Shown here: piece by piece, positions 8,809-16,826 of the stretch
Numbering within the stretch: the stretch's first letter is position 1
Layout: every line of letters begins with the position of its first letter
Assembly: GCF_014287775.1 (NCBI RefSeq)
Contig: NZ_JACOOZ010000002.1
Coordinates: 372,001-436,000 of the forward strand
Direction of reading: 5' to 3'
Length of the DNA: 64,000 nucleotides
Origin: Eubacterium_G segne
GTDB lineage: Bacteria > Bacillota > Clostridia > Lachnospirales > Lachnospiraceae
Program-made: the position numbers and the translations under genes
Notes under the pieces: model-generated
What the model saw: only the letters and a program-made list of their open reading frames with translations
What the model was told of the DNA's origin: nothing
Database searches by the model: none

Positions 8809-8844
8809 AGGACATTTCCCAATATCACTACTGAAAAATGTCCT
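8809..8844 (+). terminator. Hairpin after the integrase gene
   Basis: AGGACATTT (8809-8817) pairs perfectly with AAATGTCCT (8836-8844) around an 18-nt loop, 30 bp after the int stop. There is no strong T tract, so it may be a weak terminator. Confidence 0.4.
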
Positions 8845-8861
8845 ATACATATCAATATCTT

Positions 8862-8894
8862 TGTTGCATACCTGCTGCATATGTGTTGCATTCG
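8862..8894. repeat. Three 11-bp direct repeats, candidate integrase arm sites
   Basis: Three head-to-tail units, TGTTGCATACC, TGCTGCATATG and TGTTGCATTCG, repeat with an exact 11-bp period between int and rpsI. Short direct repeats one helical turn apart near the attachment site are typical arm-type binding sites of tyrosine integrases. Confidence 0.5.
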
Positions 8895-8982
8895 ATGTAA
8901 ATTCCAGCACATCTGACGGCATTCCACAACTTCTGTAACCCTTGAAAAATGGGCTTTTCTTGATATCTTCGTTCTTGAAAGA

Positions 8983-9030
8983 TTATCTCTTTGAAAACTG
9001 TGGTGCTCTTCTGGCTGCTTTGAGACCGTA
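8983..9030. other. Presumed attachment site (right junction) at the 3' end of rpsI
   Basis: The element's integrase gene ends 200 bp from the rpsI stop codon and points at it. Elements using the 3' end of rpsI are known in other Firmicutes. The exact core repeat cannot be defined, because the other junction is outside the window. Confidence 0.35.
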
Positions 9031-9375
9031 TTTCTTTCTTTCCTTCATTCTTGAATCTCTTGTTAAGAATCCGGCTTTCTTTAATACTGGTCTGTTTTCA
9101 GCGTCTGCCTGAACTAATGCTCTGGCGATACCATGTCTGATGGCACCAGCCTGTCCTGTATATCCACCACCATGTACATTTACAACAACATCAAACTTAT
9201 CAGCTGCATCAATAGCTGCTAATGGCTGACGTACGATTACCTTTAATGTCTCAAGACCAAAGTAATCATCAATGTCTCTCTTGTTGATTGTTACATTTCC
9301 TTTACCAGGCATAACGTATACTCTAGCGATACTGCTTTTTCTTCTACCTGTTCCATAATACTTTTCTATAGCCAT
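8983..9375 (-). CDS. rpsI: 30S ribosomal protein S9
   Basis: Small-subunit head protein whose C-terminal tail reaches the P-site tRNA. About 130 residues, with the family features GTGRRKSSIARV at the start, GGGYTGQAGAIRHGIARAL in the middle, and the invariant FSKR end. Start at 9375: GAGGAGG lies eight bases upstream, and the ATG at 9381 is too close to it. It follows rplM by 18 bp in the usual L13-S9 operon. Its 3' end abuts the mobile element, and the intact FSKR end shows that integration kept the gene whole. Confidence 0.98.
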   Translation of the reverse strand: MAIEKYYGTGRRKSSIARVYVMPGKGNVTINKRDIDDYFGLETLKVIVRQPLAAIDAADKFDVVVNVHGGGYTGQAGAIRHGIARALVQADAENRPVLKKAGFLTRDSRMKERKKYGLKAARRAPQFSKR

Positions 9376-9398
9376 TATCATTTCCTCCTCTCAGTTAA

Positions 9399-9827
9399 CT
9401 AAAATGTTAATTCTTCCGGTTTCTGAGCTGCATGTGGATGCTCAGCACCAGCATAAACAAAAAGTTTCTTCATCATGCTTCTTCCTAAAGGTCCCTTTGG
9501 AAGCATGCCTTTAACTGCGAGTTCAATGACACTTTCAGGTTTCTTAGCAAGTTTTTCCTTAAGTGTAACTTCCTTCATACCACCAACGTAGTCTGAATGA
9601 TGATAATAAACCTTCTGGTCTAACTTCTTTCCTGTAACCTTAATCTTGTCAGCGTTTGTAATAATTACATAGTCACCTGTATCAATATGAGGTGTGAACT
9701 GTGGTTTGTTCTTTCCTCTTAAGATTTTAGCAACTTCTGATGACAAACGTCCTAATGTATATCCTGTAGCATCAACTACATACCATTTTCTTTCAATATC
9801 TGCTGGACTAGCCATGTATGTTTTCAT
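9399..9827 (-). CDS. rplM: 50S ribosomal protein L13
   Basis: Early-assembling large-subunit protein, 142 residues as usual. Typical segments are RKWYVVDATGYTLGRLSSE, GDYVIITNADKI, and the C-terminal MLPKGPLGRSMMKKL. GGAGGT precedes the ATG. It is co-transcribed with rpsI from the promoter at 9949-9977, through the probable L13 leader. In this genome the operon is separated from truA, its usual upstream neighbour, by the surface-protein block at 10.05-14.3 kb. Confidence 0.98.
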   Translation of the reverse strand: MKTYMASPADIERKWYVVDATGYTLGRLSSEVAKILRGKNKPQFTPHIDTGDYVIITNADKIKVTGKKLDQKVYYHHSDYVGGMKEVTLKEKLAKKPESVIELAVKGMLPKGPLGRSMMKKLFVYAGAEHPHAAQKPEELTF

Positions 9828-9878
9828 TGGTTTACCTCCTGAAATTTTGCTTATCTTTTAATATTTCTTTTATAAAAC

Positions 9879-9946
9879 GTTCTATATCCATACCGGGGCT
9901 TTGGCTAAGACATAAAACAAACGTGCATAACACGTCACAATAGAAC
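9879..9946 (-). ncRNA. Probable L13 autoregulatory leader
   Basis: In the rplM 5' untranslated RNA, GUUCUAU just after the start of transcription (9940-9946) pairs with AUAGAAC (9879-9885). This encloses an ACGUG-UUAUG-CACGU hairpin and a GC-rich stretch. A closed structure in this position matches the L13 leader known from Firmicutes, through which free L13 or S9 shuts down its own operon. The call rests on position and pairing; a covariance model search would settle it. Confidence 0.6.
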
Positions 9947-9948
9947 TT

Positions 9949-9977
9949 ATTATATAATAAGTATTTTTTACTGTCAA
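9949..9977 (-). promoter_or_regulatory. Promoter of rplM-rpsI
   Basis: Perfect TTGACA (9972-9977) and TATAAT (9949-9954) with a 17-bp spacer on the minus strand. The transcript would start at about 9942, right at the leader stem. Confidence 0.85.
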
Positions 9978-10051
9978 TTAATTTTTGTTGATTTTTTTAG
10001 TTTTTTTCAATAAAAAACTGTAGTTTCCTTATAATCATCCGAATTATATCA

Positions 10052-10501
10052 TTAATCTACGCTGGATATTACCCAAACACCATTTTCTGTAGATGCTGAA
10101 ACGGTAAATCCATCATAATAAAACATTCCATCATATTCACCGTCAACTAAGCAGCTCTTTGATTTGTCCATACTGTTGTACTGACCTATTGCAGCAACAA
10201 GCTGGTCTATTGTTTTTCCAACATAACTTTTAGCTGTAGCCTTAGCTTCTTCCGGACTAAGTGCTTTTGGTGCCTGTGTTTCCGTATTTTTCTTAACTTT
10301 CTTCTTTTTTACAACTTTCTTTGTAGGAGCCTCTGTTGTTTCCTCTGCCGTAGTCTCCTCCACTGTTGTTGCTTCTTCAGTTGTTACCTGTACTGTTGTT
10401 TCTGCTTTTGTTGTTTCATTATCTTTGCTATCTGAACCACATGCAGTAATTGCAAATGCCATCATTGTAACTGTAGCAATCATTAAAATATTTTTTCTCA
10501 T
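10052..10501 (-). CDS. Small lipoprotein with Thr/Glu-rich linker
   Basis: 149 residues. A signal peptide ends in the lipobox ITAC (Cys21), so the protein is tethered to the outer face of the membrane. Then comes a Thr/Glu-rich spacer (about 30-65), a Lys-rich stretch (KKVVKKKKVKK), and a C-terminal domain of about 70 residues starting at LSPEEAKATAKSYVGKTIDQL. The domain resembles no family I can name with certainty. The start at 10501 is set by GGAGGA seven bases upstream. It stands alone between rplM and the acyltransferase genes. Confidence 0.75.
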   Translation of the reverse strand: MRKNILMIATVTMMAFAITACGSDSKDNETTKAETTVQVTTEEATTVEETTAEETTEAPTKKVVKKKKVKKNTETQAPKALSPEEAKATAKSYVGKTIDQLVAAIGQYNSMDKSKSCLVDGEYDGMFYYDGFTVSASTENGVWVISSVD

Positions 10502-10584
10502 GTTCCATTTCCTCCACAATCATTCATTATACATTTATTTTATTTCTTGTAAACATCTTTTTGCGAAATTAATTATTTCTTAAT

Positions 10585-11991
10585 CTATTCCTCAAGTTCC
10601 ACTTCCACACCGCTGCCGGAAGTATAATATTCATTTCCCTTTTGAGAAATCACTTCCACATCATAACTTCCTGACGCAATTTCTGCCGTGTCAATATAAA
10701 GTCCAAAATGGTATCCATCTGCTTTTTCATTTTCATAGGATGCCGGGAATGCCTCAAAAGTATAAGAATTTTTATCATTGTACATTCTTACATATATATT
10801 TCCGTCATCGCTTAAATAGTTTTTGTCTACAGCACCTTTAAAGGGCAGATACTGGTTTTCACTGTCCACCATTTCAATAACAGACTTGCACTTATCCGTT
10901 GTCTGTACCGATAAGTTTTCAGTTCTAAGAGGCGCTGCCATATATGGAACTTCCTCAATAAGTGACGGAATATGTCTCTCAGTTATTTCAATAACAACTG
11001 CATCCGCATTATAATCATCCGCTAGATTTATATTATATGGCACAGCCTTTGAAAAATAACCATGGTTATATTCATCTGCCACAAAGGGTAACAAAGCATT
11101 TCCAAAAGAATCCCTGTACATCACAATAGACCCTTTTTTAGAATCCTCTTTAGTTTCAAGAGAAATATCCTCCACGTTATTTGTCTTTGAAAGATATTCA
11201 TATGTATGCTTTTTTTCGTAAATTACATTTTCATCCTTTTTCTTCCCCTTTGGGAAAAGCATGCCATATAAATCTCCTGAGAAGTTCTTCTTAATAGTGT
11301 ACTTTTCATTGCTGTAATCATAATGGCTCTTCCCTAAATTATCCAAAATCCAACCACAAGCCATAGCTGCACCCTCATTATTCCAATGAGTGTCTAATTT
11401 ATGATAAACACGTTTATTTACATTTTTAAACATCTGCTGCAAATCAAGAGTGTTAACACCTAACTTTTCCATTTCAGCCTTTAACAGTGAATAATTGTTA
11501 ACATCACTTATCTTTATGTATCTCGAAGGCATATACTCAGGATATAAGGCGTTTTTATCCGGTGCTGCTATAAACAAAAACTTTCTGTTATTGTTATTGG
11601 CATTTTCCTGAATCAGGGAAAGTACCTTTGCACAGGAATATATTTTTCTCTCTGACAATGTGTTTCTTCCAATATAATCATCTAATGTTTCACTGAAAAA
11701 CAGCCAGCCGTCTTTGCCTACAATTACATTGTCATTATTAGATTCCTTAAACACATTACTTTTAATGACACCGTCAGCCTCAATTAATTCCTGCCTGAAG
11801 GCAAAATTATCTGCGAAAAAATCCGTTAATTCCGAAAAATAATCTCCATTTATATGCCCATCTTTCTTTAATTCCGGGAAACCCTGAACCTGACGTTTTT
11901 CCACATTTAAATCCGTCTTGTAAAAAAACATGGCTACTGACGGAAGACAAATTATTATAAAAAATAAAATTATGAATATTTTCTTTTGCAT
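10585..11991 (-). CDS. AlgJ/AlgX-like (DHHW) O-acetylation protein
   Basis: About 468 residues. One N-terminal membrane segment (about 5-27) anchors an extracellular SGNH-like domain. Seen (numbering from 12003): DTHWN at 204-208, the DxxH-type catalytic signature, and YRDSFGN at 296-302, holding the presumed serine. Such proteins finish the transfer of acetyl groups to an exported polysaccharide or wall polymer. It lies directly after the MBOAT gene and almost touches it, the classic AlgI/AlgJ-type pair. The start at 11991 fits the AGGTGG site; GTG at 12003 is possible. The polymer it modifies is unknown. Confidence 0.8.
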   Translation of the reverse strand: MQKKIFIILFFIIICLPSVAMFFYKTDLNVEKRQVQGFPELKKDGHINGDYFSELTDFFADNFAFRQELIEADGVIKSNVFKESNNDNVIVGKDGWLFFSETLDDYIGRNTLSERKIYSCAKVLSLIQENANNNNRKFLFIAAPDKNALYPEYMPSRYIKISDVNNYSLLKAEMEKLGVNTLDLQQMFKNVNKRVYHKLDTHWNNEGAAMACGWILDNLGKSHYDYSNEKYTIKKNFSGDLYGMLFPKGKKKDENVIYEKKHTYEYLSKTNNVEDISLETKEDSKKGSIVMYRDSFGNALLPFVADEYNHGYFSKAVPYNINLADDYNADAVVIEITERHIPSLIEEVPYMAAPLRTENLSVQTTDKCKSVIEMVDSENQYLPFKGAVDKNYLSDDGNIYVRMYNDKNSYTFEAFPASYENEKADGYHFGLYIDTAEIASGSYDVEVISQKGNEYYTSGSGVEVELEE

Positions 11992-12003
11992 TCCCATCAC
12001 CAC

Positions 12004-13431
12004 CTAAAATCTAAAATAAATAAACGGATTATATGTAGCCGTTGCTAAATTTATAACACATAGTAAAACAAGCAAAATGTCAAATGCGTAAACAGCTGTA
12101 TTTATGGTGTATTTTGCTTTTACGCTTCTGCCATCTACATAGCTTAGCAGATTTTCCCTTACAGGATATGCAAAAGCCACAGCCAATATCAAAATAAATA
12201 TGTAATAAGGACTTAATAATTCAGCTATGTAGCTTACAGAATTTATTCCAAATGTAAAGCCTGTAAACATTGTTTTAATCATTCCAAAACCTTCAGCCAC
12301 CGTGTCTGCCCTAAACATAACAAAAGCTACTGTTGCCACCAACCACACATATATATTTTTTATGACTTTGTTTTTTATTTTTATGCCCTTTCCTACAGTG
12401 TCCTCTAAAACATTTGCCACACCATGTATCATTCCCCATACAAGGAAAGTCCAGTTAGCACCATGCCATATACCTGTAAGTGCAAAAACAATTAACTTAT
12501 TTATTTCTGTGCGAAGTTTTCCTTTTCTGTTGCCCCCTAACGGAATGTACACATACTCCTTAAACCAAGTAGAAAGGGATATGTGCCATCTGCGCCAAAA
12601 TTCTTTTATGCTTTTTGAACAATATGGATGTTTAAAGTTTTCGCTAAATTCAAATCCAAATATTTTTGCCATTCCAATTGCCATATCAGAATAACCGCTG
12701 AAATCATAATAAATCTGTAAAGTATAGCTTATAGCTCCTACCCACGCCACAAAAAAGCCATAATCTCCTATGTTTAACTTAAATATGGCATCTGCTATAT
12801 AACCTGCACCATTGGCTATAATTAGTTTTTTTGCAAGACCTCTTATAAACCGCTGAATGCCTGCAGCTGCCATATCTATACTTGATTTTCTGCTATTTAT
12901 CTGTTTTGCTATTTCATTGTACCTTATAATAGGGCCCGCAATAAGCTGTGGGAAAAATGATACATACAAAACAAGGTTAAATAGATTTTTCTGCTCTAAT
13001 TCAGGTTCCCTGTAAACATCAATTACATAAGACAAAGCCTGAAACGTGAAAAAAGAAATTCCAATGGGAAGGGCAATATTAGGATTCTTTATATTTATTC
13101 CATTTATGTGATTAAGATTTTCCACAATAAATCCGGTATATTTAAACACTCCCAAAACTCCTATATTGGCTATTACAGCTAATATAAGACAAATCTTTCT
13201 GCCCGCCTGGTTTTCATTTTTTGAAAACACGCCAATAAGCCTTCCGAACATGTAGTTTACAGCAATAGAGGCCAGCATAAGTAAAATATACACCGGCTCT
13301 CCAAATGCGTAAAATATCAGGCTGGCTATAATTAACAGTGCATTCTTTGCCTTAATGCCCGGTGCACAAAAATACAACGCACACACTATCGGCAAAAAAA
13401 CAAACAAAAATATCGCTGAACTAAATACCAT
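12004..13431 (-). CDS. MBOAT-family membrane O-acyltransferase (AlgI/DltB-like)
   Basis: 475 residues with about ten membrane segments. Family signatures are FWRRWHISLS (278-287), YIPLGGNRKG (295-304) and the catalytic region IWHGANWTF with H323, plus a second histidine, H337, in GMIHG. The protein moves acyl groups, usually acetyl, from a cytoplasmic donor across the membrane to the outer partner. The partner is the AlgJ-like gene immediately downstream. A dlt function is less likely, because no dltA/dltC genes are nearby. Confidence 0.88.
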   Translation of the reverse strand: MVFSSAIFLFVFLPIVCALYFCAPGIKAKNALLIIASLIFYAFGEPVYILLMLASIAVNYMFGRLIGVFSKNENQAGRKICLILAVIANIGVLGVFKYTGFIVENLNHINGINIKNPNIALPIGISFFTFQALSYVIDVYREPELEQKNLFNLVLYVSFFPQLIAGPIIRYNEIAKQINSRKSSIDMAAAGIQRFIRGLAKKLIIANGAGYIADAIFKLNIGDYGFFVAWVGAISYTLQIYYDFSGYSDMAIGMAKIFGFEFSENFKHPYCSKSIKEFWRRWHISLSTWFKEYVYIPLGGNRKGKLRTEINKLIVFALTGIWHGANWTFLVWGMIHGVANVLEDTVGKGIKIKNKVIKNIYVWLVATVAFVMFRADTVAEGFGMIKTMFTGFTFGINSVSYIAELLSPYYIFILILAVAFAYPVRENLLSYVDGRSVKAKYTINTAVYAFDILLVLLCVINLATATYNPFIYFRF

Positions 13432-13445
13432 ACCGTACTCCTATT

Positions 13446-14288
13446 TTATATCTTTCTCTTATCTACCGCCCAGCATGAATAATTTTTATATGATAAGCCG
13501 TAGTACTTTTCATAATCCTTTGCTCTGGCAAATAATGTATCATAAACTTTTCCGTTAAGTTCCATCCATGCATGTTCCGTGTCATGGGCAACATAAACTG
13601 TTTTATATCCGCTTTCATGTACCAGAAAAGCTAATGCTGCTGCTTCCGAAACACAACATCCGTCTCCATTTTTAAAGATGTCATTGGCAAACGTTGATTC
13701 CCAGCCTTTTTGCTTATATATTTTGTTAAGGAAACGGTATCTCTTGTAAGGTGCCTTGGCAACCCAGTCAAAACATTTTCTCAACTTTACTTCCTTGCTA
13801 TCTGTAGCCTTGCAAATCTTATTTACCTTCAACCTTGCTGTAATCATTGTGTTAATTTTATCAATATTTAAATCTGTCTTTTCTGCCTTGCCCTTTTTAT
13901 CCAGCTTAATTCCGTCCACCTTACGGTTTTTAAACATTTTTCCATTTACACGGCTGAAACAATAGTAATTTCCACGGCTTCTAAGCCATCCTAATGTCAT
14001 TGTTCCGTCTTTTCCAAAGTGGTATGTTTTTCCCTTAATCTTTACAAAGCGTTTTTTCACATACTTTCCATTAACCTTATAATATGTATAACCGTTCTTT
14101 GTAACTAATTTTCCCTTCTTTTTTGCTGCCTTTTTCTTGGTATTCTTTGATACTGTAGTAGTTTTTTCAGACTTGCCATCCTTATTGTCTACTGTGGCTG
14201 CTGAGGTAACTGTTAATGTACCTATGCATAAAAACAATGCAACCAACATTAATACTTTGTGAATATGTAATACTCTTTTCATTTTCAT
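13446..14288 (-). CDS. Secreted transglutaminase-like protein with wall-binding repeats
   Basis: 280 residues. Signal peptide to about residue 30 (VTSAA), then a Lys/Thr-rich stretch. Aromatic repeats follow (GYTYYKVNGKY, GKTYHFGKDGTMTLGW, NYYCFSRVNGKMF; 66-120) that resemble choline/cell-wall-binding repeats. The C-terminal domain (about 140-260) has the transglutaminase/protease triad in order: Cys211/212 in GDGCCVSEA, H239 in EHAW and D250 in VYDTLF. It probably acts on wall peptides or surface proteins. It lies 14 bp upstream of the MBOAT gene in the same direction. Confidence 0.8.
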   Translation of the reverse strand: MKMKRVLHIHKVLMLVALFLCIGTLTVTSAATVDNKDGKSEKTTTVSKNTKKKAAKKKGKLVTKNGYTYYKVNGKYVKKRFVKIKGKTYHFGKDGTMTLGWLRSRGNYYCFSRVNGKMFKNRKVDGIKLDKKGKAEKTDLNIDKINTMITARLKVNKICKATDSKEVKLRKCFDWVAKAPYKRYRFLNKIYKQKGWESTFANDIFKNGDGCCVSEAAALAFLVHESGYKTVYVAHDTEHAWMELNGKVYDTLFARAKDYEKYYGLSYKNYSCWAVDKRKI

Positions 14289-14410
14289 TTTCTTTTCCCT
14301 TTCTCATTAAATGTGATGTAATTATGTCTTTTAATCATTGGTATACTAGCACTGCAACTATACAAAATCAACATTTTGTTTATTACATTTCTATTACAAA
14401 AATTAACAAT

Positions 14411-15151
14411 CTATTCTTGGTATTCAATGCCTACTAAAGTAAGTCCTTTTGCCGGTGCTTTAGGCCCTGCCATGTACCTGTCTTTTGCCTCAATTATCTC
14501 CTTTACATGCTCTGGTGGATACACCTTGAGTCCCACTTTCATAAGGGTTCCCACTATTATTCTTACCATATTATAAAGAAAACCGTTTCCACTGATTTTA
14601 ATTGCTATAATATCATTTTCTTTATTTATGTCTAATTCATAAATTGTTCTCACAGTGGTTTTCACCTGGCTTCCTGCAGAGCAAAAGCTGGCGAAATCAT
14701 GTTCTCCAACTATATATCCGGCAGCTTCCTTCATCAACTCCACATCCAAAGGCATATATACGAAATGAGTATACAACCTTACCATAGGATTTGGAAATCT
14801 GCGGTTTAATATTTTATATTCATATGTTTTTTTACTGTTGCAATATCTTGGATGAAAATCAGTAGATACTTCTTCTGATTTCTGTATTCTAATATCCTCC
14901 GGAAGTCTCTGATTCAGTGCAAAACTGATTTTTTCAGGAGGTATTTTTGTTTCCGTATCAAAAACAGCCACATTTCCTATGGCGTGAACCCCTGAGTCAG
15001 TTCTGCTTGCACCAATTACCGCAATTTCTTCTCCAAGAAGTCTTGTTAATTCTCTATTTATTATTTCCTCCACCGTAATACCGTTAATCTGGGTCTGCCA
15101 CCCGCAATAATTAGTTCCGTCGTAGGAAATTATCATTCTTACTCTTTTCAT
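14411..15151 (-). CDS. truA: tRNA pseudouridine(38-40) synthase
   Basis: Makes pseudouridine in the anticodon arm of many tRNAs. 246 residues with SYDGTNYCGWQ at the start, the catalytic aspartate in SRTDSGVHA, and FLYNMVRIIVGTL near the end. The start is set at 15151 (ATG AAA AGA), which overlaps the end of ecfT by a few bases; longer reading frames upstream lie inside ecfT. It is the last gene of the ecfA1-ecfA2-ecfT-truA operon, the normal Firmicutes order. Confidence 0.96.
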   Translation of the reverse strand: MKRVRMIISYDGTNYCGWQTQINGITVEEIINRELTRLLGEEIAVIGASRTDSGVHAIGNVAVFDTETKIPPEKISFALNQRLPEDIRIQKSEEVSTDFHPRYCNSKKTYEYKILNRRFPNPMVRLYTHFVYMPLDVELMKEAAGYIVGEHDFASFCSAGSQVKTTVRTIYELDINKENDIIAIKISGNGFLYNMVRIIVGTLMKVGLKVYPPEHVKEIIEAKDRYMAGPKAPAKGLTLVGIEYQE

Positions 15152-15164
15152 TAAAACCTGCTCT

Positions 15165-15971
15165 CTATATGAAATATGCAAACACTTTGTCTGCACCTAT
15201 TACAACTACTATCATACATAAACTTAACGCGTATCCTATGGCATCCCGCTTAGCATATTTTAACGGTTTCATTTTCGTTCTGTTTCCTCCGTGATAGCAC
15301 CTTGCTTCCATTGCCGTTGCCAAGTCAATGGCTCTTCTAAGGGATGATATAAACAATGGAATAAGTATAGGTATTAAACTTTTTGCTTTCTGCAAAATAT
15401 TTCCCGTATCAAAACTTGCCCCTCTTGCCTTCTGGGCTTTTGTGATTTTGTCTGTTTCCTCCATAAGAGTTGGGATAAAACGCAATGCCAGTGACATTAT
15501 CATGGCAATTTCGTGAACCGGAAATTTCACTACCTTAAGGAAACCAAATGCCTTTTCCAGCCCGTCTGACAGGTCATTAGGAGTCGTTGTAAGAGTCATT
15601 ATGGAGGTACATATAATAAGGTATATAAGTCTCACGGAAATATATAGTGCCTTTATAAGTCCCTCTTTTGTTACGGTAAGAAATCCTATTTCCAACAGAA
15701 TTTCGCCTTTTGTCATAAAAATATTTAATACCACACTAAAAAGCAGTATAAATAAAATTCCCCTGACTCCCTTCAACAGTTTCATAAATGGAATTTTTGA
15801 AGCTTTTATAACTGCTGCCATAAATATTGTAAATAATCCATAACCTGCAATTGTATTTATCTGAAAAAGTACAATTATACAAATCATCGTTCCTGCTAAT
15901 TTGACTCTTGGGTCAAGTTTGTGAATTATTGAATTTTCGGGATAGTATTGTCCTATAGTAATATTTGCCAT
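15165..15971 (-). CDS. ecfT: ECF transporter transmembrane protein EcfT
   Basis: 268 residues with five to six membrane segments and the two coupling motifs that dock on the ATPases: QKARGASF (about 180) and MEARCYHGG (about 228). It joins interchangeable substrate-binding S proteins to EcfA1/EcfA2 for vitamin uptake. The S proteins are encoded elsewhere. It follows ecfA2 by five bases. Confidence 0.95.
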   Translation of the reverse strand: MANITIGQYYPENSIIHKLDPRVKLAGTMICIIVLFQINTIAGYGLFTIFMAAVIKASKIPFMKLLKGVRGILFILLFSVVLNIFMTKGEILLEIGFLTVTKEGLIKALYISVRLIYLIICTSIMTLTTTPNDLSDGLEKAFGFLKVVKFPVHEIAMIMSLALRFIPTLMEETDKITKAQKARGASFDTGNILQKAKSLIPILIPLFISSLRRAIDLATAMEARCYHGGNRTKMKPLKYAKRDAIGYALSLCMIVVVIGADKVFAYFI

Positions 15972-15976
15972 TTATC

Positions 15977-16825
15977 TTATCTCCCTAAACATTTAAGAAT
16001 GTTTTCCTTTGCTTCTTCAAGATTAATAATATTTTCATCTACGTTGTATCCTGCTTTTTTTAATTCATGCATTACATAAGTTATTTGCGGGGCTGCCAGT
16101 CCCACCTTTTCAAGTTTCCTGTAATGGGCAAAAACCTTGTGAGGCACATCATCATACATTACCTCTCCGCCATTCATTACAATTATTCTGTCTGCATAAT
16201 TTGCCACATCTTCCATGCTGTGGGACACCAGAACCACTCCTATTCCACGTTTTTCCCTTAAATCACTGATACATTGAAGAATTTTATCCCTGCCTTCCGG
16301 GTCTAATCCCGCAGTAGGTTCATCAAGAACTAATATTTCCGGATTCATTGCCAGTGTTCCTGCAATTGCCACTCTTCTTTTCTGTCCACCGGACATTTCA
16401 AAAGGTGATTTTTCGTACATTTCTTCGCCAATTCCCACCAGTTTCAGTGCCTCTTTAGCCCTAATCCGTGCATCCTCATTACTTAGTCCTTCGTTTTTCG
16501 GTCCAAAACAGACGTCCTTTAACACAGTAGCTTCAAACAACTGATGTTCCGGATACTGAAAAACCAAACCTACCTTGCACCTTAATTTTCGCAAATCAAA
16601 GTCCTTGTCAAATATATCTTTTCCATCATATAAAACTTTTCCTTCCGTAGGCTTTTCAAGGCCATTAAAATGCTGTATCAAAGTTGACTTTCCGGAGCCT
16701 GTGTGACCGATTATGGCCACAAATTCTCCTTTATTTATTTCCAAATCAACATTTTTTATGGCTGCAGTTTCCTGACTTGTTCCTTTTTCATATATATAAC
16801 TTACATTTTCTAATTTAAGCGACAT
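15977..16825 (-). CDS. ecfA2: ECF transporter ATPase EcfA2
   Basis: 282-residue ABC ATPase. Walker A GHTGSGKST near 40, Q-loop VFQYPEHQL, signature MSGGQKRR, Walker B LVLDEPTAGLD, switch H in LVSHSM. It pairs with EcfA1 to power vitamin uptake through EcfT. It starts one base after the ecfA1 stop. Confidence 0.95.
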   Translation of the reverse strand: MSLKLENVSYIYEKGTSQETAAIKNVDLEINKGEFVAIIGHTGSGKSTLIQHFNGLEKPTEGKVLYDGKDIFDKDFDLRKLRCKVGLVFQYPEHQLFEATVLKDVCFGPKNEGLSNEDARIRAKEALKLVGIGEEMYEKSPFEMSGGQKRRVAIAGTLAMNPEILVLDEPTAGLDPEGRDKILQCISDLREKRGIGVVLVSHSMEDVANYADRIIVMNGGEVMYDDVPHKVFAHYRKLEKVGLAAPQITYVMHELKKAGYNVDENIINLEEAKENILKCLGR

Positions 16826-16826
16826 A

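Noticed and set aside
12302..12694. 130-codon plus-strand frame opposite the MBOAT gene
   Set aside because: Shadow of a membrane protein gene with clear family motifs.
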